From Defluviitaleaceae bacterium (lineage in GTDB: Bacteria; Bacillota; Clostridia; Lachnospirales; WQUN01), in NCBI GenBank assembly GCA_009781765.1, contig WQVC01000002.1, positions 1 through 64,000 of the forward strand: 64,000 nt of DNA. The letters run 5' to 3'. Position numbers and translations under genes: made by a program. This document shows, piece by piece, positions 14,956 through 23,127 of the stretch. Positions within the stretch are counted from its first letter, which is position 1, and every line of letters starts with the position of its first letter. A model generated the notes under the pieces. The model ran no database searches. It had not been told where the DNA came from and saw nothing but the letters and a program-made list of their open reading frames with translations.

Positions 14956-15993
14956 CTAAATTTCGTCAAGTATCCATACATATATATGCCGACGACCGAA
15001 TCGTCGGGCTTCTTCGATAGTGTACATAAACAGGTCGATTTTGTATCCGCGAATCGCGCCGCCAACGTCGGCGGCAATTGCGAAGCCGTAACCGTCAACA
15101 TACAGGCGTGTGCCGAGGGGAATTACGTTGCGGTCAACGGCAACGATGCCGTGTTGCACGCGCCGTCCGGACGCCGTTATGCCGAACCACGGGTCGTCGG
15201 GATGCTTGCCGGTGCAGCCGTAGTATTGGGTATATGCGGTTGCTTCCATGCGTACGCGGCGGAAGTACGTGAAATCCGGCGAGTTCGTGTTTGTAAGCGA
15301 GCCGAGCCACGCCGTACCGATGTCCAAAACCGCGTCAACCGGTTCGAGAATAACTTCCGTTAAAACGACGTCGCGCTCTTCTTCTTCTCCCCCGATGTAC
15401 ACGATGGATGTTGTTACCTCTTCAATCCCGTATTCACCCTCAATGCGAAGGTTTTGCCGCCCTTGCGGCACCGAACCCGTATGGTTTTCAATAAGCTGAT
15501 AGGGCAGGGGATGCTGCTCAACCTCAAGCCGCGTTACCCATGTAACAAAGTCCAGTACATCGCCGTTTACAACCGACCTGCCTGTGTCGCCCTGACCCTG
15601 ATAAACATGGGCGATTTGCGTTTCTGTTTGCACTTGCCTCAAAACTTCCGCGACGGTTGCGTCGGGACGAATTGCCCGCGCGATTAAATCGCCGTCGTTT
15701 ATCCGAATGTAAAATGATGTTTCGCGCTCGATTTCAATAGTCATTCCGTCCCGTAAAACCGTACCCGGCGAATGATTCAGACGGTCGGAGCGGCTGAGCG
15801 GAACGCCCGCTTCAAGCAGAAAATCCTCAACCGTGTTCGAGCCGACGCGAAACTCACTAACCACGCCGTCGTCAATCAGCACAACATTTGTGAACGCGAG
15901 TTCGTCCGCAATAAAGCTGATAATTCCGAGCGGAAAAATAATGACGGCGATAACGGCAAGCGGCAAAACAAACAATTTTTTTAAGCCTTTCAT
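14956..15993 (-). CDS. cell-wall protein with DUF348, G5 and 3D domains (YabE-like)
   Basis: 345 residues, related to B. subtilis YabE and resuscitation-promoting-factor-like proteins, thought to act on peptidoglycan. Seen: N-terminal membrane/signal segment (about 7-28), two DUF348 repeats (about 35-130) ending before VNGDVLDFVTWVTRLEVE, a G5 domain (about 145-215), a spacer, and a C-terminal 3D domain (about 245-345) with the Asp-containing stretches IPLGTRLYV, AADVGGAIRG and IDLF. The 3D domain has the double-psi barrel of MltA-type lytic transglycosylases. AAGGGG ribosome site. YabE genes are often near rRNA maturation or sporulation loci; here the neighbours do not inform function. Confidence 0.9.
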   Translation of the reverse strand: MKGLKKLFVLPLAVIAVIIFPLGIISFIADELAFTNVVLIDDGVVSEFRVGSNTVEDFLLEAGVPLSRSDRLNHSPGTVLRDGMTIEIERETSFYIRINDGDLIARAIRPDATVAEVLRQVQTETQIAHVYQGQGDTGRSVVNGDVLDFVTWVTRLEVEQHPLPYQLIENHTGSVPQGRQNLRIEGEYGIEEVTTSIVYIGGEEEERDVVLTEVILEPVDAVLDIGTAWLGSLTNTNSPDFTYFRRVRMEATAYTQYYGCTGKHPDDPWFGITASGRRVQHGIVAVDRNVIPLGTRLYVDGYGFAIAADVGGAIRGYKIDLFMYTIEEARRFGRRHIYVWILDEI

Positions 15994-16296
15994 TCAAGAC
16001 CCCTTTCGAATATAGCAGTGTTTTTGTTGATTCGTAATCACTGCGAGGCAAATTGTAACACTTGCTTAACAATTCTGCAATAATTTTCGTTCGTCAAATG
16101 CCGGCATTTTCCAAATTAGTATCGTTGCTTGTCGAAAAGTGCGTCAATCTTCGGGGCGTCGCCCCGAACCCCACGAACTTTTTTAGAAAAAAGTTCGACA
16201 AAAAATTCAAAAAATCGCGCGAATGCGCGATTTTAAGTTTTTGCCCCGGTTTTAAAGGGTGCATTCAGGGGCGAACGCTACCGGCAGCCTCAAAAC
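15994..16296. other. intergenic region with family D module, no gene seen
   Basis: The first ~70 bases are the leader of the 3D/G5 gene (TATATT on the minus strand at about 16009-16014 may be its -10). 16058-16150 shows nothing recognisable. 16155-16235 is a family D module: GGGGCG-TCGCCCC, an AAAAAGTTC stem, then the AAAATCGCGC-GAAT-GCGCGATTTT hairpin (16211-16234), which can end the minus-strand transporter gene. Confidence 0.6.
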
Positions 16297-17004
16297 CTAT
16301 TGTTCCCGGCGTTCGTTTTGCGCGCCTTCCTTCTCGCCAACCCATTTTGTCACGCGGTACGTGACGGGAATTATCGCCCATTCATACGCCCATTTTAAAA
16401 TAACGCCCAAAATAATCATGCCGGGCAACGCTCCCCACGGTATGCCGGTATCCGCAAGAAAAGCGACCGGTGCGAAGGCAATAACCACGAACATATTCGT
16501 GTCCAAAATATGTCCCACGAGGGATGAAAGCAGTGCGCGAAACGCAAATCCGCGCATGTTTTCCTTGCCGTTATATTTTTTGCGATTTCGTTCGCGAAGA
16601 CGGCGAAAAACTCTGTCGTCCGCTAAATCGCCGACGCAGTATGCCGCGAGCGACGCCACAACGATGCGCCACGAGTTCGCCAGAGCGTTGGTAAAATACA
16701 CGCCGTCGTACCAATCCGGCGACGGAAGCCGCACAATCGTAACGATAATCAGCGCGAAAACGGCGTTAATCGCCAAACTCGTCCACGCTACCCGCCGCGA
16801 CCACTTATAGCCGTACACTTCCGAAATTACGTCGGAAATGATGTATGTAACGGGGAAAGTGATTGTTCCGGCGTCAATCGACCAGCGAAAAAAAACCAAC
16901 ATGTGGTTCGCGATTACGTTCGAAATCAAGAGCGTCGCAACAAAAATGACGGCAAGATACATCAAAAGCGGCGACATTGTCGGTCTGTTCGGTTCGGTTG
17001 TCAT
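16297..17004 (-). CDS. yhhQ: queuosine precursor transporter (YhhQ family)
   Basis: Membrane transporter that takes up queuosine precursors (queuine or preQ0/preQ1) for modifying tRNA wobble position 34. 235 residues with six predicted membrane segments; recognisable family stretches are FRWSIDAGTITFPVTYIISDVISEVYG (first half) and the central LADDRVFRRLRERN and GHILDTNMFVVIAF. Start set at 17004, directly after an SD inside a terminator-like stem; an upstream in-frame Met at 17037 lies inside that stem and has no ribosome site. A preQ1-I riboswitch precedes it (17079-17117), which independently supports the substrate assignment. Confidence 0.93.
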   Translation of the reverse strand: MTTEPNRPTMSPLLMYLAVIFVATLLISNVIANHMLVFFRWSIDAGTITFPVTYIISDVISEVYGYKWSRRVAWTSLAINAVFALIIVTIVRLPSPDWYDGVYFTNALANSWRIVVASLAAYCVGDLADDRVFRRLRERNRKKYNGKENMRGFAFRALLSSLVGHILDTNMFVVIAFAPVAFLADTGIPWGALPGMIILGVILKWAYEWAIIPVTYRVTKWVGEKEGAQNERREQ

Positions 17005-17035
17005 AAAAAAAGCCTCCTGCACAGCAGCACGAGGC
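17005..17035 (-). terminator. riboswitch expression platform: terminator that also hides the SD
   Basis: Minus strand GCCTC-GTG-CTGC-TGT-GCAG-GAGGC followed by seven T, then the ATG. The GGAGG in the 3' arm is the ribosome site of the transporter, so the stem can stop both transcription and translation. A smaller GACGC/GCGTC stem lies at 17060-17073. Confidence 0.75.
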
Positions 17036-17078
17036 ACTTAATCGAGTACGCAAAACAAAGACGCAAAAGCGTCGGGTT

Positions 17079-17117
17079 CCGTAGTTTTGTTTTACGACAG
17101 GACGGTTTCGAACTGTC
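17079..17117 (-). promoter_or_regulatory. preQ1-I riboswitch aptamer
   Basis: On the minus strand: P1 GACAG/CTGTC (17113-17117 and 17096-17100), loop TTCGAAACCGTC, A-rich tail GTAAAACAAAACT, and P2 pseudoknot CCGT in the loop with ACGG at 17079-17082. The order, loop sequence with AACC, and the AAAACAAAAC tail match the Thermoanaerobacter-type preQ1-I aptamer. Located upstream of a queuosine precursor transporter, where such riboswitches are known. Confidence 0.85.
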
Positions 17118-17129
17118 TGTGAAATTTTT

Positions 17130-17157
17130 TATATATGATAGCACGGAGCGATGTCAA
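17130..17157 (-). promoter_or_regulatory. promoter of the preQ1 riboswitch transcript
   Basis: Minus strand TTGACA (17157-17152), 16 bases, TATATA (17135-17130). The -35 overlaps the stop codon of the HAD gene. Confidence 0.75.
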
Positions 17158-17786
17158 ATCGCAAAAATTTCATCCGCGCACTCAATAATATGCGTTGCGC
17201 CGGCCTCGGTAAGTTCTTCGCGAGAACCGTATCCCCAAAGCACACCGATGCTGTCGATGCCGACGGCGTTCGCGCCTGAAATATCGTGCTTGCGGTCGCC
17301 GAGCATCACGGCTTTTTTCGCACCGATACCCGCGAGAGCAATGCGAATTATTTCGGCTTTGCCGTCCTTGGAAAGCGAGCCGTCGGGTTCGTCGCCGGAT
17401 ACGGTCGAAAAATATTGCGCAAGATTAAAATGTTCGAGAATTCGTTGCGCAAAGGGCGTAATTTTATTTGTTGCAAGCGCAAGCACCTTGCCTTCGGCTT
17501 TAAGCCGCGCCAACGTCGCGGGCAAATCGGGATAAACCGCGTTTTGATAAAGCCCGGTAGTTGAAAGATACTCGCGAAATTTTTCAACGCCCTGTTCAAC
17601 GTTGTCGTCGGTGAAGCCGAGTTCCTTGAAGCATTCGCGAATCGGCGGCCCGATAAAATGCCGCAAATCCGCAAGCTCCGTTTTGATGCCGAATGCCGCC
17701 GCCGCGTACTGATACGACTTCGTTATGCCCTCAACAGGGTCGGTCAACGTGCCGTCAAGGTCGAAAACGTAAACATCGTAAGTCAT
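17154..17786 (-). CDS. HAD-family hydrolase (phosphoglycolate phosphatase-like)
   Basis: 210-residue cytoplasmic phosphatase. Motif I DLDGTLTDP near residue 8, cap domain to about 90, motif II ALATNK near 110, motif III with FAQRILEHF, and motif IV MLGDRKHDISGANAVGIDSIGVLWGYG near 165-190. The closest general match is the Gph/PhnX-like HAD-IA group; the natural substrate cannot be read from sequence. The start at 17786 overlaps the stop of the prepilin peptidase gene by four bases (ATGA), implying translational coupling. A longer reading frame extends to 17957 but runs through the peptidase gene and lacks a ribosome site. Confidence 0.9.
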   Translation of the reverse strand: MTYDVYVFDLDGTLTDPVEGITKSYQYAAAAFGIKTELADLRHFIGPPIRECFKELGFTDDNVEQGVEKFREYLSTTGLYQNAVYPDLPATLARLKAEGKVLALATNKITPFAQRILEHFNLAQYFSTVSGDEPDGSLSKDGKAEIIRIALAGIGAKKAVMLGDRKHDISGANAVGIDSIGVLWGYGSREELTEAGATHIIECADEIFAI

Positions 17787-18547
17787 GTAAAAACCTCCTT
17801 GAAATAATTGCCGAACCACAATGCCGCAAGCGAACCCGCGCACAAAAACGGCCCGAAAGCGATGTAACCTCCGCGTTTTCCCGTCGCCATAAGATAAATT
17901 GCAAAAGGAGCGGCGGAAATAAACGCAACCGAAAATGCCAAAAGCATCAACTGCCAACCGATAAACAGCCCGACCATGGCCATAAGTTTTACATCGCCGA
18001 ACCCGAAGCCGTCTTTTTCAAGCAACAGAATGACGATGCGGTCGATAATTAAAAGCGGCGCGGCTCCCGCAACTGCGCCCAAAAGAGCGTCAAGCCATGA
18101 AACCGCGCCGGGAAAAATGCCGAAATGCCCGCCGAAAACAAAAATAATACCGGCAATCGCGCCGGCAACAACAAGGCCGTCGGGAATTTCCATTGTGTCC
18201 GCATCTATAAATGAAATCACAAGCAACACGAACACAAAAACCAACAGCGGCACAAGCGAAAGGGTAGGGGAAAACCACGCCATGCCCGCAAAAAGCAACG
18301 CGCAAAGCAGTTCAACAAGCGGGTATCGCAACGAAATTTTCTTTTTGCACGTGCGACATTTTCCGCATAAAAAAAGCCAACTCACAACCGGAAAAAGCTC
18401 AAAAAATTTAAGACGATTTCCGCAGTGTCGGCAAGCGGACGGTGGTTTTACGATACTTTTTCCCGCCGGCACACGATAAATTACGACGTTCGCAAACGAG
18501 CCGAAGCAAAGCCCGAGCAAAAACGCAACGGCAATGATAAAAGGCAC
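17783..18547 (-). CDS. prepilin peptidase (A24 family, PilD/ComC-like)
   Basis: Membrane aspartic protease that cleaves and usually N-methylates type IV prepilins or pseudopilins. 254 residues with about eight membrane segments. The N-terminal domain has GLCFGSFANVVIYRVP and two zinc-type CxxC pairs (CRHC, CRTC); catalytic aspartates are in FIDADTMEIPD (about 115) and FGFGDVKLM (about 185). No pilin genes are in the window, so the substrate is elsewhere; the partner genes here (an HAD phosphatase, a hypothetical) are not pilus genes. Overlaps the HAD gene start by four bases. Confidence 0.93.
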   Translation of the reverse strand: MPFIIAVAFLLGLCFGSFANVVIYRVPAGKSIVKPPSACRHCGNRLKFFELFPVVSWLFLCGKCRTCKKKISLRYPLVELLCALLFAGMAWFSPTLSLVPLLVFVFVLLVISFIDADTMEIPDGLVVAGAIAGIIFVFGGHFGIFPGAVSWLDALLGAVAGAAPLLIIDRIVILLLEKDGFGFGDVKLMAMVGLFIGWQLMLLAFSVAFISAAPFAIYLMATGKRGGYIAFGPFLCAGSLAALWFGNYFKEVFT

Positions 18548-18576
18548 TGCAAGCCTCCTCGTAGCAGACCGGAAGT

Positions 18577-19008
18577 TTAATCCAAAACGCTGTCACCGTT
18601 TCGAAAGGCGTATTTGATTTTTCCGTCTTCAACCAAAACAGTTATGCGCTCGATATCCAGAACCAAGTCGAAGCGGCAGTTTGTTGCCGTCCCGAACATG
18701 TTTTCAATGCGATACCCGGTGGCGTCGTTCGGGTTAAACGAAACCCAATCGGACGAGCAGATAAACCGCGTGTTATCGAAGTTGTAACCGTTGTATGTCA
18801 TTCGAAAACTCGACGTCGAACCTTCGTTTCGGCGCACAGAAACAAACTTTGTTAAATCGTCGCCTTCAAACAATACGTAAGGCGAAATCCCCAAAGATAC
18901 ATCTATGAAAATATAAACTATGTTTTCGCCGAACCGCAGCCCGACATAAATTAAAGTGTCGGGATGATTTATATCTCTGCCGGCGCCTAAAAATTCATAA
19001 TCGTTCAC
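18577..19008 (-). CDS. hypothetical protein, 143 residues
   Basis: Not recognised. No signal peptide or membrane segment; mixed alpha/beta composition with many aromatic residues and six or so short beta-like stretches, a lone Cys pair in different segments. GTG start at 19008 with GGGGAGGG eight bases upstream, which makes translation credible. It shares a divergent intergenic region with era and lies 29 bases upstream of the prepilin peptidase gene, probably in one operon with it. Confidence 0.6.
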   Translation of the reverse strand: MNDYEFLGAGRDINHPDTLIYVGLRFGENIVYIFIDVSLGISPYVLFEGDDLTKFVSVRRNEGSTSSFRMTYNGYNFDNTRFICSSDWVSFNPNDATGYRIENMFGTATNCRFDLVLDIERITVLVEDGKIKYAFRNGDSVLD

Positions 19009-19075
19009 GGCAATTGCCCTCCCCGCACGATTTTTTTCGCGTTTATAATATCATACGAGAACTTTAAAAGTCCGG

Positions 19076-19105
19076 TATAATTTTTTAAAAACCTATCGGT
19101 AGTCA
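19076..19105 (+). promoter_or_regulatory. era -10 and half of a family A hairpin
   Basis: TATAAT at 19076-19081 gives a start near 19088; the first transcribed bases, ACCTATCGGTAG, match the left arm of the family A hairpin without a right arm. The -35 is weak. Confidence 0.45.
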
Positions 19106-19119
19106 ACAGGAGGAATTTT

Positions 19120-20046
19120 ATGAAGCGCATTAACGAATTTAAGAATTTCCGTTCCGGTTTTGTGACGCTTATCGGGCGGCCGAACGTCGGCAAATCCACG
19201 CTTATGAATTTTTTTATCGGCGAAAAAATTTCGATTGTATCTAACAAGCCGCAAACCACACGCAATAAAATTCGCAGTATTTTAACCGGCGAGGATTATC
19301 AAATTGTTTTCATCGACACACCGGGTATTCACACGCCAACAACCCGCTTGGGCAAATTTATGGTAAAAAGCGCGAACACCGCCCTGAACGAAGCCGACGC
19401 CGTAATTTACATGGTTGAACCCCGCGAAAAAATTCACGAAGGCGATGCGGCAATTATAAAAAGTTTGTCCGGCGTAAAAAGCCCGGTTTTTTTGGCGATT
19501 AACAAAGTTGACACAATTGCAAAGCCCGTACTGCTCAAAATTATCGAACAATACGGGCTTGCTTTTAATTTTGCCGAAATCGTGCCGGTTTCCGCGCTTA
19601 CGGGCGAAAATATTCCCGCGCTTTTCGAATCAATCAAAAAAATTCTGCCGGAAGGCCCCATGTATTTCCCCGAAGACCAAATCACCGACCAGCCCGAACG
19701 TCAAATTGCTTCGGAAATAATTCGCGAAAAAGCTCTCGCGTATTTGCAGGATGAAATTCCGCACGGGCTTGCCGTTGAAATCACGCAAATGCGCCCCCGC
19801 ACCGAAGCCGAAGACAGCATGGTTGATATCGGCGCGACAATTTTTTGCGAAAAAGATTCCCACAAGGCAATAATCATCGGAAAAAACGGCGCGATGCTCA
19901 AAAAAATCGGCACAGCCGCTCGCCACGATATACAACGACTTCTCGGCTCACCGATTTTTTTGGATGTATGGGTAAAAATCAAGAAAAATTGGCGCGATAA
20001 CGATTTTTTGCTCAAAAATTTCGGGTACAATGAGAAGGACGTATAA
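19120..20046 (+). CDS. era: GTPase Era
   Basis: Essential GTPase that binds 16S rRNA and assists 30S assembly. 308 residues: G1 GRPNVGKST (about 21-29), G2 region with NKPQTTRN, G3 DTPG (about 67), G4 NKVD (about 128), and a C-terminal KH RNA-binding domain (about 205-290) with the GKNGAMLKKIG loop. Length matches the family. AGGAGG ribosome site at good distance. Usually in a cluster with ybeY, dgk and cdd in Bacillota; here it stands alone, divergent from the hypothetical gene at 18577. Confidence 0.97.
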   Translation: MKRINEFKNFRSGFVTLIGRPNVGKSTLMNFFIGEKISIVSNKPQTTRNKIRSILTGEDYQIVFIDTPGIHTPTTRLGKFMVKSANTALNEADAVIYMVEPREKIHEGDAAIIKSLSGVKSPVFLAINKVDTIAKPVLLKIIEQYGLAFNFAEIVPVSALTGENIPALFESIKKILPEGPMYFPEDQITDQPERQIASEIIREKALAYLQDEIPHGLAVEITQMRPRTEAEDSMVDIGATIFCEKDSHKAIIIGKNGAMLKKIGTAARHDIQRLLGSPIFLDVWVKIKKNWRDNDFLLKNFGYNEKDV

Positions 20047-20356
20047 CCACGGAAATCAATTTTCGGGGCTTCGCCCCGAACCCTCTCGCGAACTGCGTTC
20101 GCCGGCCGGGCGGCCCGTCGCTCCGCGACGCCGGCTTCGCCGGGGTCAGCACCACTCGCTTTTTAAAGGGTGGCGCGGGAAACGTTCGCTTCGCTCACTG
20201 CGCCCTTTAAAAGCGAGGCAAAAACTTTAACATTGAATAAAAAAATCGCGCGAATGCGCGATTTTAATGTTTTGGTCAAACTTTTTCAAAAGTTTGTGGG
20301 GTGTGGGGTGAAACCCCACGGTTTTAATGAAAATTGATTTCCGGGACGTATAACGG
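20047..20356. repeat. family D compound module between era and leuB
   Basis: No gene. In order: GGGGCTTCGCCCC stem (about 20066-20078), a CTCTCGCGAACTGCGTTCGC / GGCCGGGCGGCC block (20080-20115) and GCGTCGC-type stems, AACGTTCGCTTCGCTCACTG (20181-20200), the AAAATCGCGC-GAAT-GCGCGATTTT terminator (20242-20265), a CAAACTTTTTCAAAAGTTTG stem and GGGGTGAAACCCC. The CTCTCGCGAACT block recurs at 39058 and inverted at 52570. Confidence 0.7.
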
Positions 20357-21433
20357 CTACTTCAACCGCTCCGTAACAAGCCGCCCCATTTCCTTTGTTC
20401 CGACGAGGCGCATTCCGTCCGACATGATGTCGCCGGTACGCGCGCCGCTTTCGAGAACGGCAGTGACGGCGGCTTCGATTGCGCCCGCTTCGGCGTCGAG
20501 GTTGAAGGAATATTGCAGCATCATTGCCGCAGAAAGAATCGTGGCGATGGGGTTGGATTTATCCTGTCCGGCGATGTCCGGCGCAGAGCCGTGAATCGGC
20601 TCGTACATACCAAAACCGTCCTTGTTCAGGCTTGCCGACGGTAACATCCCTATCGACCCCGTAATTTGACTTGCTTCGTCGGACAAAATATCGCCGAACA
20701 TATTCGTCGTTACCATTACATCGTACGAGCCGGGGTCGCGGATAATTTGCATCGCGGCGTTATCAATGTAAAGATGGTCGAGCGTGACATCGGGATAATT
20801 TTTTGCGACATCAAGAATAACCTCGCGCCAAAGACGCGACGATTCAAGAACATTCGCCTTGTCGACATTCGTAAGATGTTTTTTGCGCTTGCGGGCAAGG
20901 TCGAACGCCGTAATTGCAATGCGCCGCACTTCATCAACGGCGTACATTTCTGTGTCCCACGCCGCTTCGCCGAGAGGCGTTTGCTTGCGCCCCCTGTCGC
21001 CGAAATACATGCCGCCCGTAAGCTCGCGCACGATGAGAATATCTATGCCGCCCGCCGCGATGTCCGGGCGAAGGGGGCAAGCATCCTTGAGCGCGTTGTG
21101 CAAAATTGCCGGACGCAGATTCGCATAAAGTTCAAGCTCGCCGCGAAGCCCCAGAAGCGCACGCTCCGGGCGCATATCGCCGGGCAGAACATCCCATTTC
21201 CATCCGCCCACCGCACCGAGCAGCACCGCATCAGATTTTTTACAAACCTCAATCGTTTCCTTCGGAAGCGGCACGCCTGTTTTATCAATCGCGATTCCCC
21301 CGGCAAGCACTTCTTCGAACGCAAATTTATGACCGTAAATTTCGCCGATTTTCTCCAGAACCTTTATCGTTTCCTCAATAATTTCCGGTCCGATTCCGTC
21401 GCCCGGAATTGTTGCAATTTTAAAATCTGCCAT
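20357..21433 (-). CDS. leuB: 3-isopropylmalate dehydrogenase
   Basis: Third step of leucine synthesis: oxidative decarboxylation of 3-isopropylmalate with NAD. 358 residues, typical length. Seen: [10 protein letters not shown] at the N-terminus, [11 protein letters not shown] near 72, [25 protein letters not shown] near 140 (substrate arginine region), the metal-binding [32 protein letters not shown] region split over 225-255, and [13 protein letters not shown] near 280. AAGGAG ribosome site. leuA, leuC and leuD are not adjacent, so the leucine pathway is split in this genome. Family D modules flank the gene on both sides. Confidence 0.96.
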   Translation of the reverse strand: MADFKIATIPGDGIGPEIIEETIKVLEKIGEIYGHKFAFEEVLAGGIAIDKTGVPLPKETIEVCKKSDAVLLGAVGGWKWDVLPGDMRPERALLGLRGELELYANLRPAILHNALKDACPLRPDIAAGGIDILIVRELTGGMYFGDRGRKQTPLGEAAWDTEMYAVDEVRRIAITAFDLARKRKKHLTNVDKANVLESSRLWREVILDVAKNYPDVTLDHLYIDNAAMQIIRDPGSYDVMVTTNMFGDILSDEASQITGSIGMLPSASLNKDGFGMYEPIHGSAPDIAGQDKSNPIATILSAAMMLQYSFNLDAEAGAIEAAVTAVLESGARTGDIMSDGMRLVGTKEMGRLVTERLK

Positions 21434-21469
21434 GTTAATCTCCTTAATGTTTAGAACCTTATTTAAGAC

Positions 21470-21612
21470 CTTGGACTCCGCCCAAACCCGGAAACTTTTG
21501 AAAAAGTTTCATCAAAACTTTAATTTAAAATCGCGCTTTGCGCGATTTTTTTAATTTTTGTCGAACTTTTTTTAAAAAGTTCGTGGGGGCATGGGGGCGA
21601 AGCCCCCGTAGT
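21470..21612. repeat. family D module between leuB and ald
   Basis: GGAAACTTTTGAAAAAGTTT stem, AAAATCGCGC-TTT-GCGCGATTTT hairpin (21528-21550), AACTTTTTTTAAAAAGTT stem and GGGGGCGAAGCCCCC (about 21595-21609). The last is a good terminator-like stem for ald. Confidence 0.75.
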
Positions 21613-21613
21613 T

Positions 21614-22726
21614 TTATATCAAGCTATTCAAATCGGTGTATTTCATTGAGAAAAATTCGGCAACTTCGTCGCAGGTGATGTGACCGTCGTAAACGTTTAC
21701 GCCTAAGAGTAAGCCGGGGTCGGATTTTGCGGCGGCTTCGAGTCCCATGTCGGCAATTTTTAAGCCGTAGGAGAGGGTTGCGTTTGTGAGGGCGAACGTT
21801 GACGTGTTGCTTACCGCGCCCGGCATGTTGCCCACGCCGTAATGAATGATTCCGTCAACGGTGTAGGTGGGGTTGTCGTGATAAGTGACCTTTGTTGTTT
21901 CGCAGCAGCCGCCTTGGTCAACGGCTACGTCAACGATTACAGAGCCTTTTTTCATCATTTTGAGATGTTCGCGCTTGATGAGCTTGGGTGCGGCTCCGCC
22001 GGGAATCAATACTGCACCGATTATAAGGTCGGCGTGGGGGAGGGCGGCTTCGAGATTTGCGGTTGATGAGAACATCGTTTGAATTTGATTGCCGAAAACG
22101 TCGTCGAGATACGTGAGTCGGGCGATGTTGTTGTCGATTACAACTACGTTTGCGCCCAATCCGATTGCCATTTTAAGTGCGGCTGTTCCTACAACTCCGC
22201 CGCCGATTATAAGAACCTTGGCTTTGTTTACACCGACAACGCCGCCTAAAAGTACGCCGCGTCCGCCCTGGGGTTTTTCAAGACAACGTGCGCCGACTTG
22301 AATTGACAGCTTGCCTGCGACTTCGCTCATGGGTTGAAGAAGCGGCAATCCGCCGTTTTTGTCGCGGATTGTTTCATACGCAACGGCTTTGCATTTTCTT
22401 TCCGCTAAAACTTCGGTGAGGCGTCTGTCGGCGGCAAGATGCAGGTATGTGTAAATTATTTGCCCCTCGCGCATTAAATTATATTCGGGTTCGAGAGGTT
22501 CTTTTACCTTAACAACCATGTCGCAGACAGCCCAAATGTCTTCTGCGGTTTTTACGATTTTCGCGCCGGCGGCGATATATTGTTCGTCGGTAAGGGACGA
22601 ACCTTCTCCCGCGCCCGATTGCACGAACACTTCATGCCCGTGCGAAACGTAGTCGCGAACATTTCCGGGTGTTAAGCCCACGCGGTACTCGTGAGTTTTG
22701 ATTTCTTTTACAGTTCCGATTTTCAT
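21614..22726 (-). CDS. ald: alanine dehydrogenase
   Basis: Reversible oxidative deamination of L-alanine to pyruvate and ammonia with NAD; in spore formers it supports amino acid catabolism and sporulation. 370 residues, normal for the family. Seen: substrate-side residues in KEIKTHEYRVGLTPGNVR (N-terminus) and MVVKVKEPLEPEY, Lys/His region YTYLHLAADR near 95, and NAD-binding GGGVVGTAALKMAIGLGANVVV with D following (about 175-200). C-terminal PGAVSNTSTFALTNATLSY is characteristic. A strong promoter lies at 22883-22912 and the ~150-base leader contains the family B hairpin B3. Confidence 0.96.
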   Translation of the reverse strand: MKIGTVKEIKTHEYRVGLTPGNVRDYVSHGHEVFVQSGAGEGSSLTDEQYIAAGAKIVKTAEDIWAVCDMVVKVKEPLEPEYNLMREGQIIYTYLHLAADRRLTEVLAERKCKAVAYETIRDKNGGLPLLQPMSEVAGKLSIQVGARCLEKPQGGRGVLLGGVVGVNKAKVLIIGGGVVGTAALKMAIGLGANVVVIDNNIARLTYLDDVFGNQIQTMFSSTANLEAALPHADLIIGAVLIPGGAAPKLIKREHLKMMKKGSVIVDVAVDQGGCCETTKVTYHDNPTYTVDGIIHYGVGNMPGAVSNTSTFALTNATLSYGLKIADMGLEAAAKSDPGLLLGVNVYDGHITCDEVAEFFSMKYTDLNSLI

Positions 22727-22760
22727 TGTTACCGGTCCCTTCTCCGAAAAAAAATTTGTC

Positions 22761-22876
22761 CGGGGAGAGTGTTGAAAAATAGCTTGAACTGTGCCTGCAT
22801 CGCAGTAAACCGGCGACTTTAGACCGGTTTTCGAGATGCGGCATATGCGAAAGCGTAATTTTTCAGCACTCTCCCG
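22761..22876. repeat. family B long hairpin B3 in the ald leader
   Basis: GGGAGAGTGTTGAAAAAT (22763-22780) pairs with ATTTTTCAGCACTCTCCC (22858-22875) with one G-U pair; inner AAACCGG/CCGGTTT (22807-22813, 22824-22830). Contains GCATATGCGAA. Lies between the ald promoter and ald. Confidence 0.8.
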
Positions 22877-22882
22877 AAAAAT

Positions 22883-22912
22883 ATAATAGCAAAAAGGAAG
22901 TGTGCTTGTAAA
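22883..22912 (-). promoter_or_regulatory. ald promoter
   Basis: Minus strand TTTACA (22912-22907), 18 bases, TATTAT (22888-22883). Confidence 0.65.
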
Positions 22913-22961
22913 ATAAATCTTGCGTAATTAAAAATTTTCGGTGGCGAATTGAGTGTGCGCG

Positions 22962-22990
22962 AAAAACCTATCGGTTGCCGATAGGTTTTT
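22962..22990. repeat. family A hairpin, copy 4 (loop deleted)
   Basis: AAAAACCTATCGG, loop TTG, CCGATAGGTTTTT. The arms are those of copy 3 but the conserved loop is lost. Between divergent ald and RCC1 promoters. Confidence 0.75.
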
Positions 22991-23002
22991 GCCGGCGTTT
23001 TT

Positions 23003-23031
23003 TTGCAAAAGTTTGCAGGAAAAACTATAAT
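23003..23031 (+). promoter_or_regulatory. promoter of the RCC1-purK operon
   Basis: TTGCAA (23003-23008), 17 bases, TATAAT (23026-23031). Confidence 0.75.
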
Positions 23032-23127
23032 GGGCATCTTGCACAAGTTTAAAATTTTCGGCGAGGGGCGGCTTGCAGTCCGGTAAACTTCTTGCGAAAA
23101 AATTTAAAAATTCGGAGATGATTGAAC

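Noticed and set aside
14581-15363. 260-codon plus-strand frame through the B2 region and the 3D/G5 gene
   Set aside because: Crosses a terminator and an intergenic repeat; no ribosome site; the minus-strand gene explains the coding signal.
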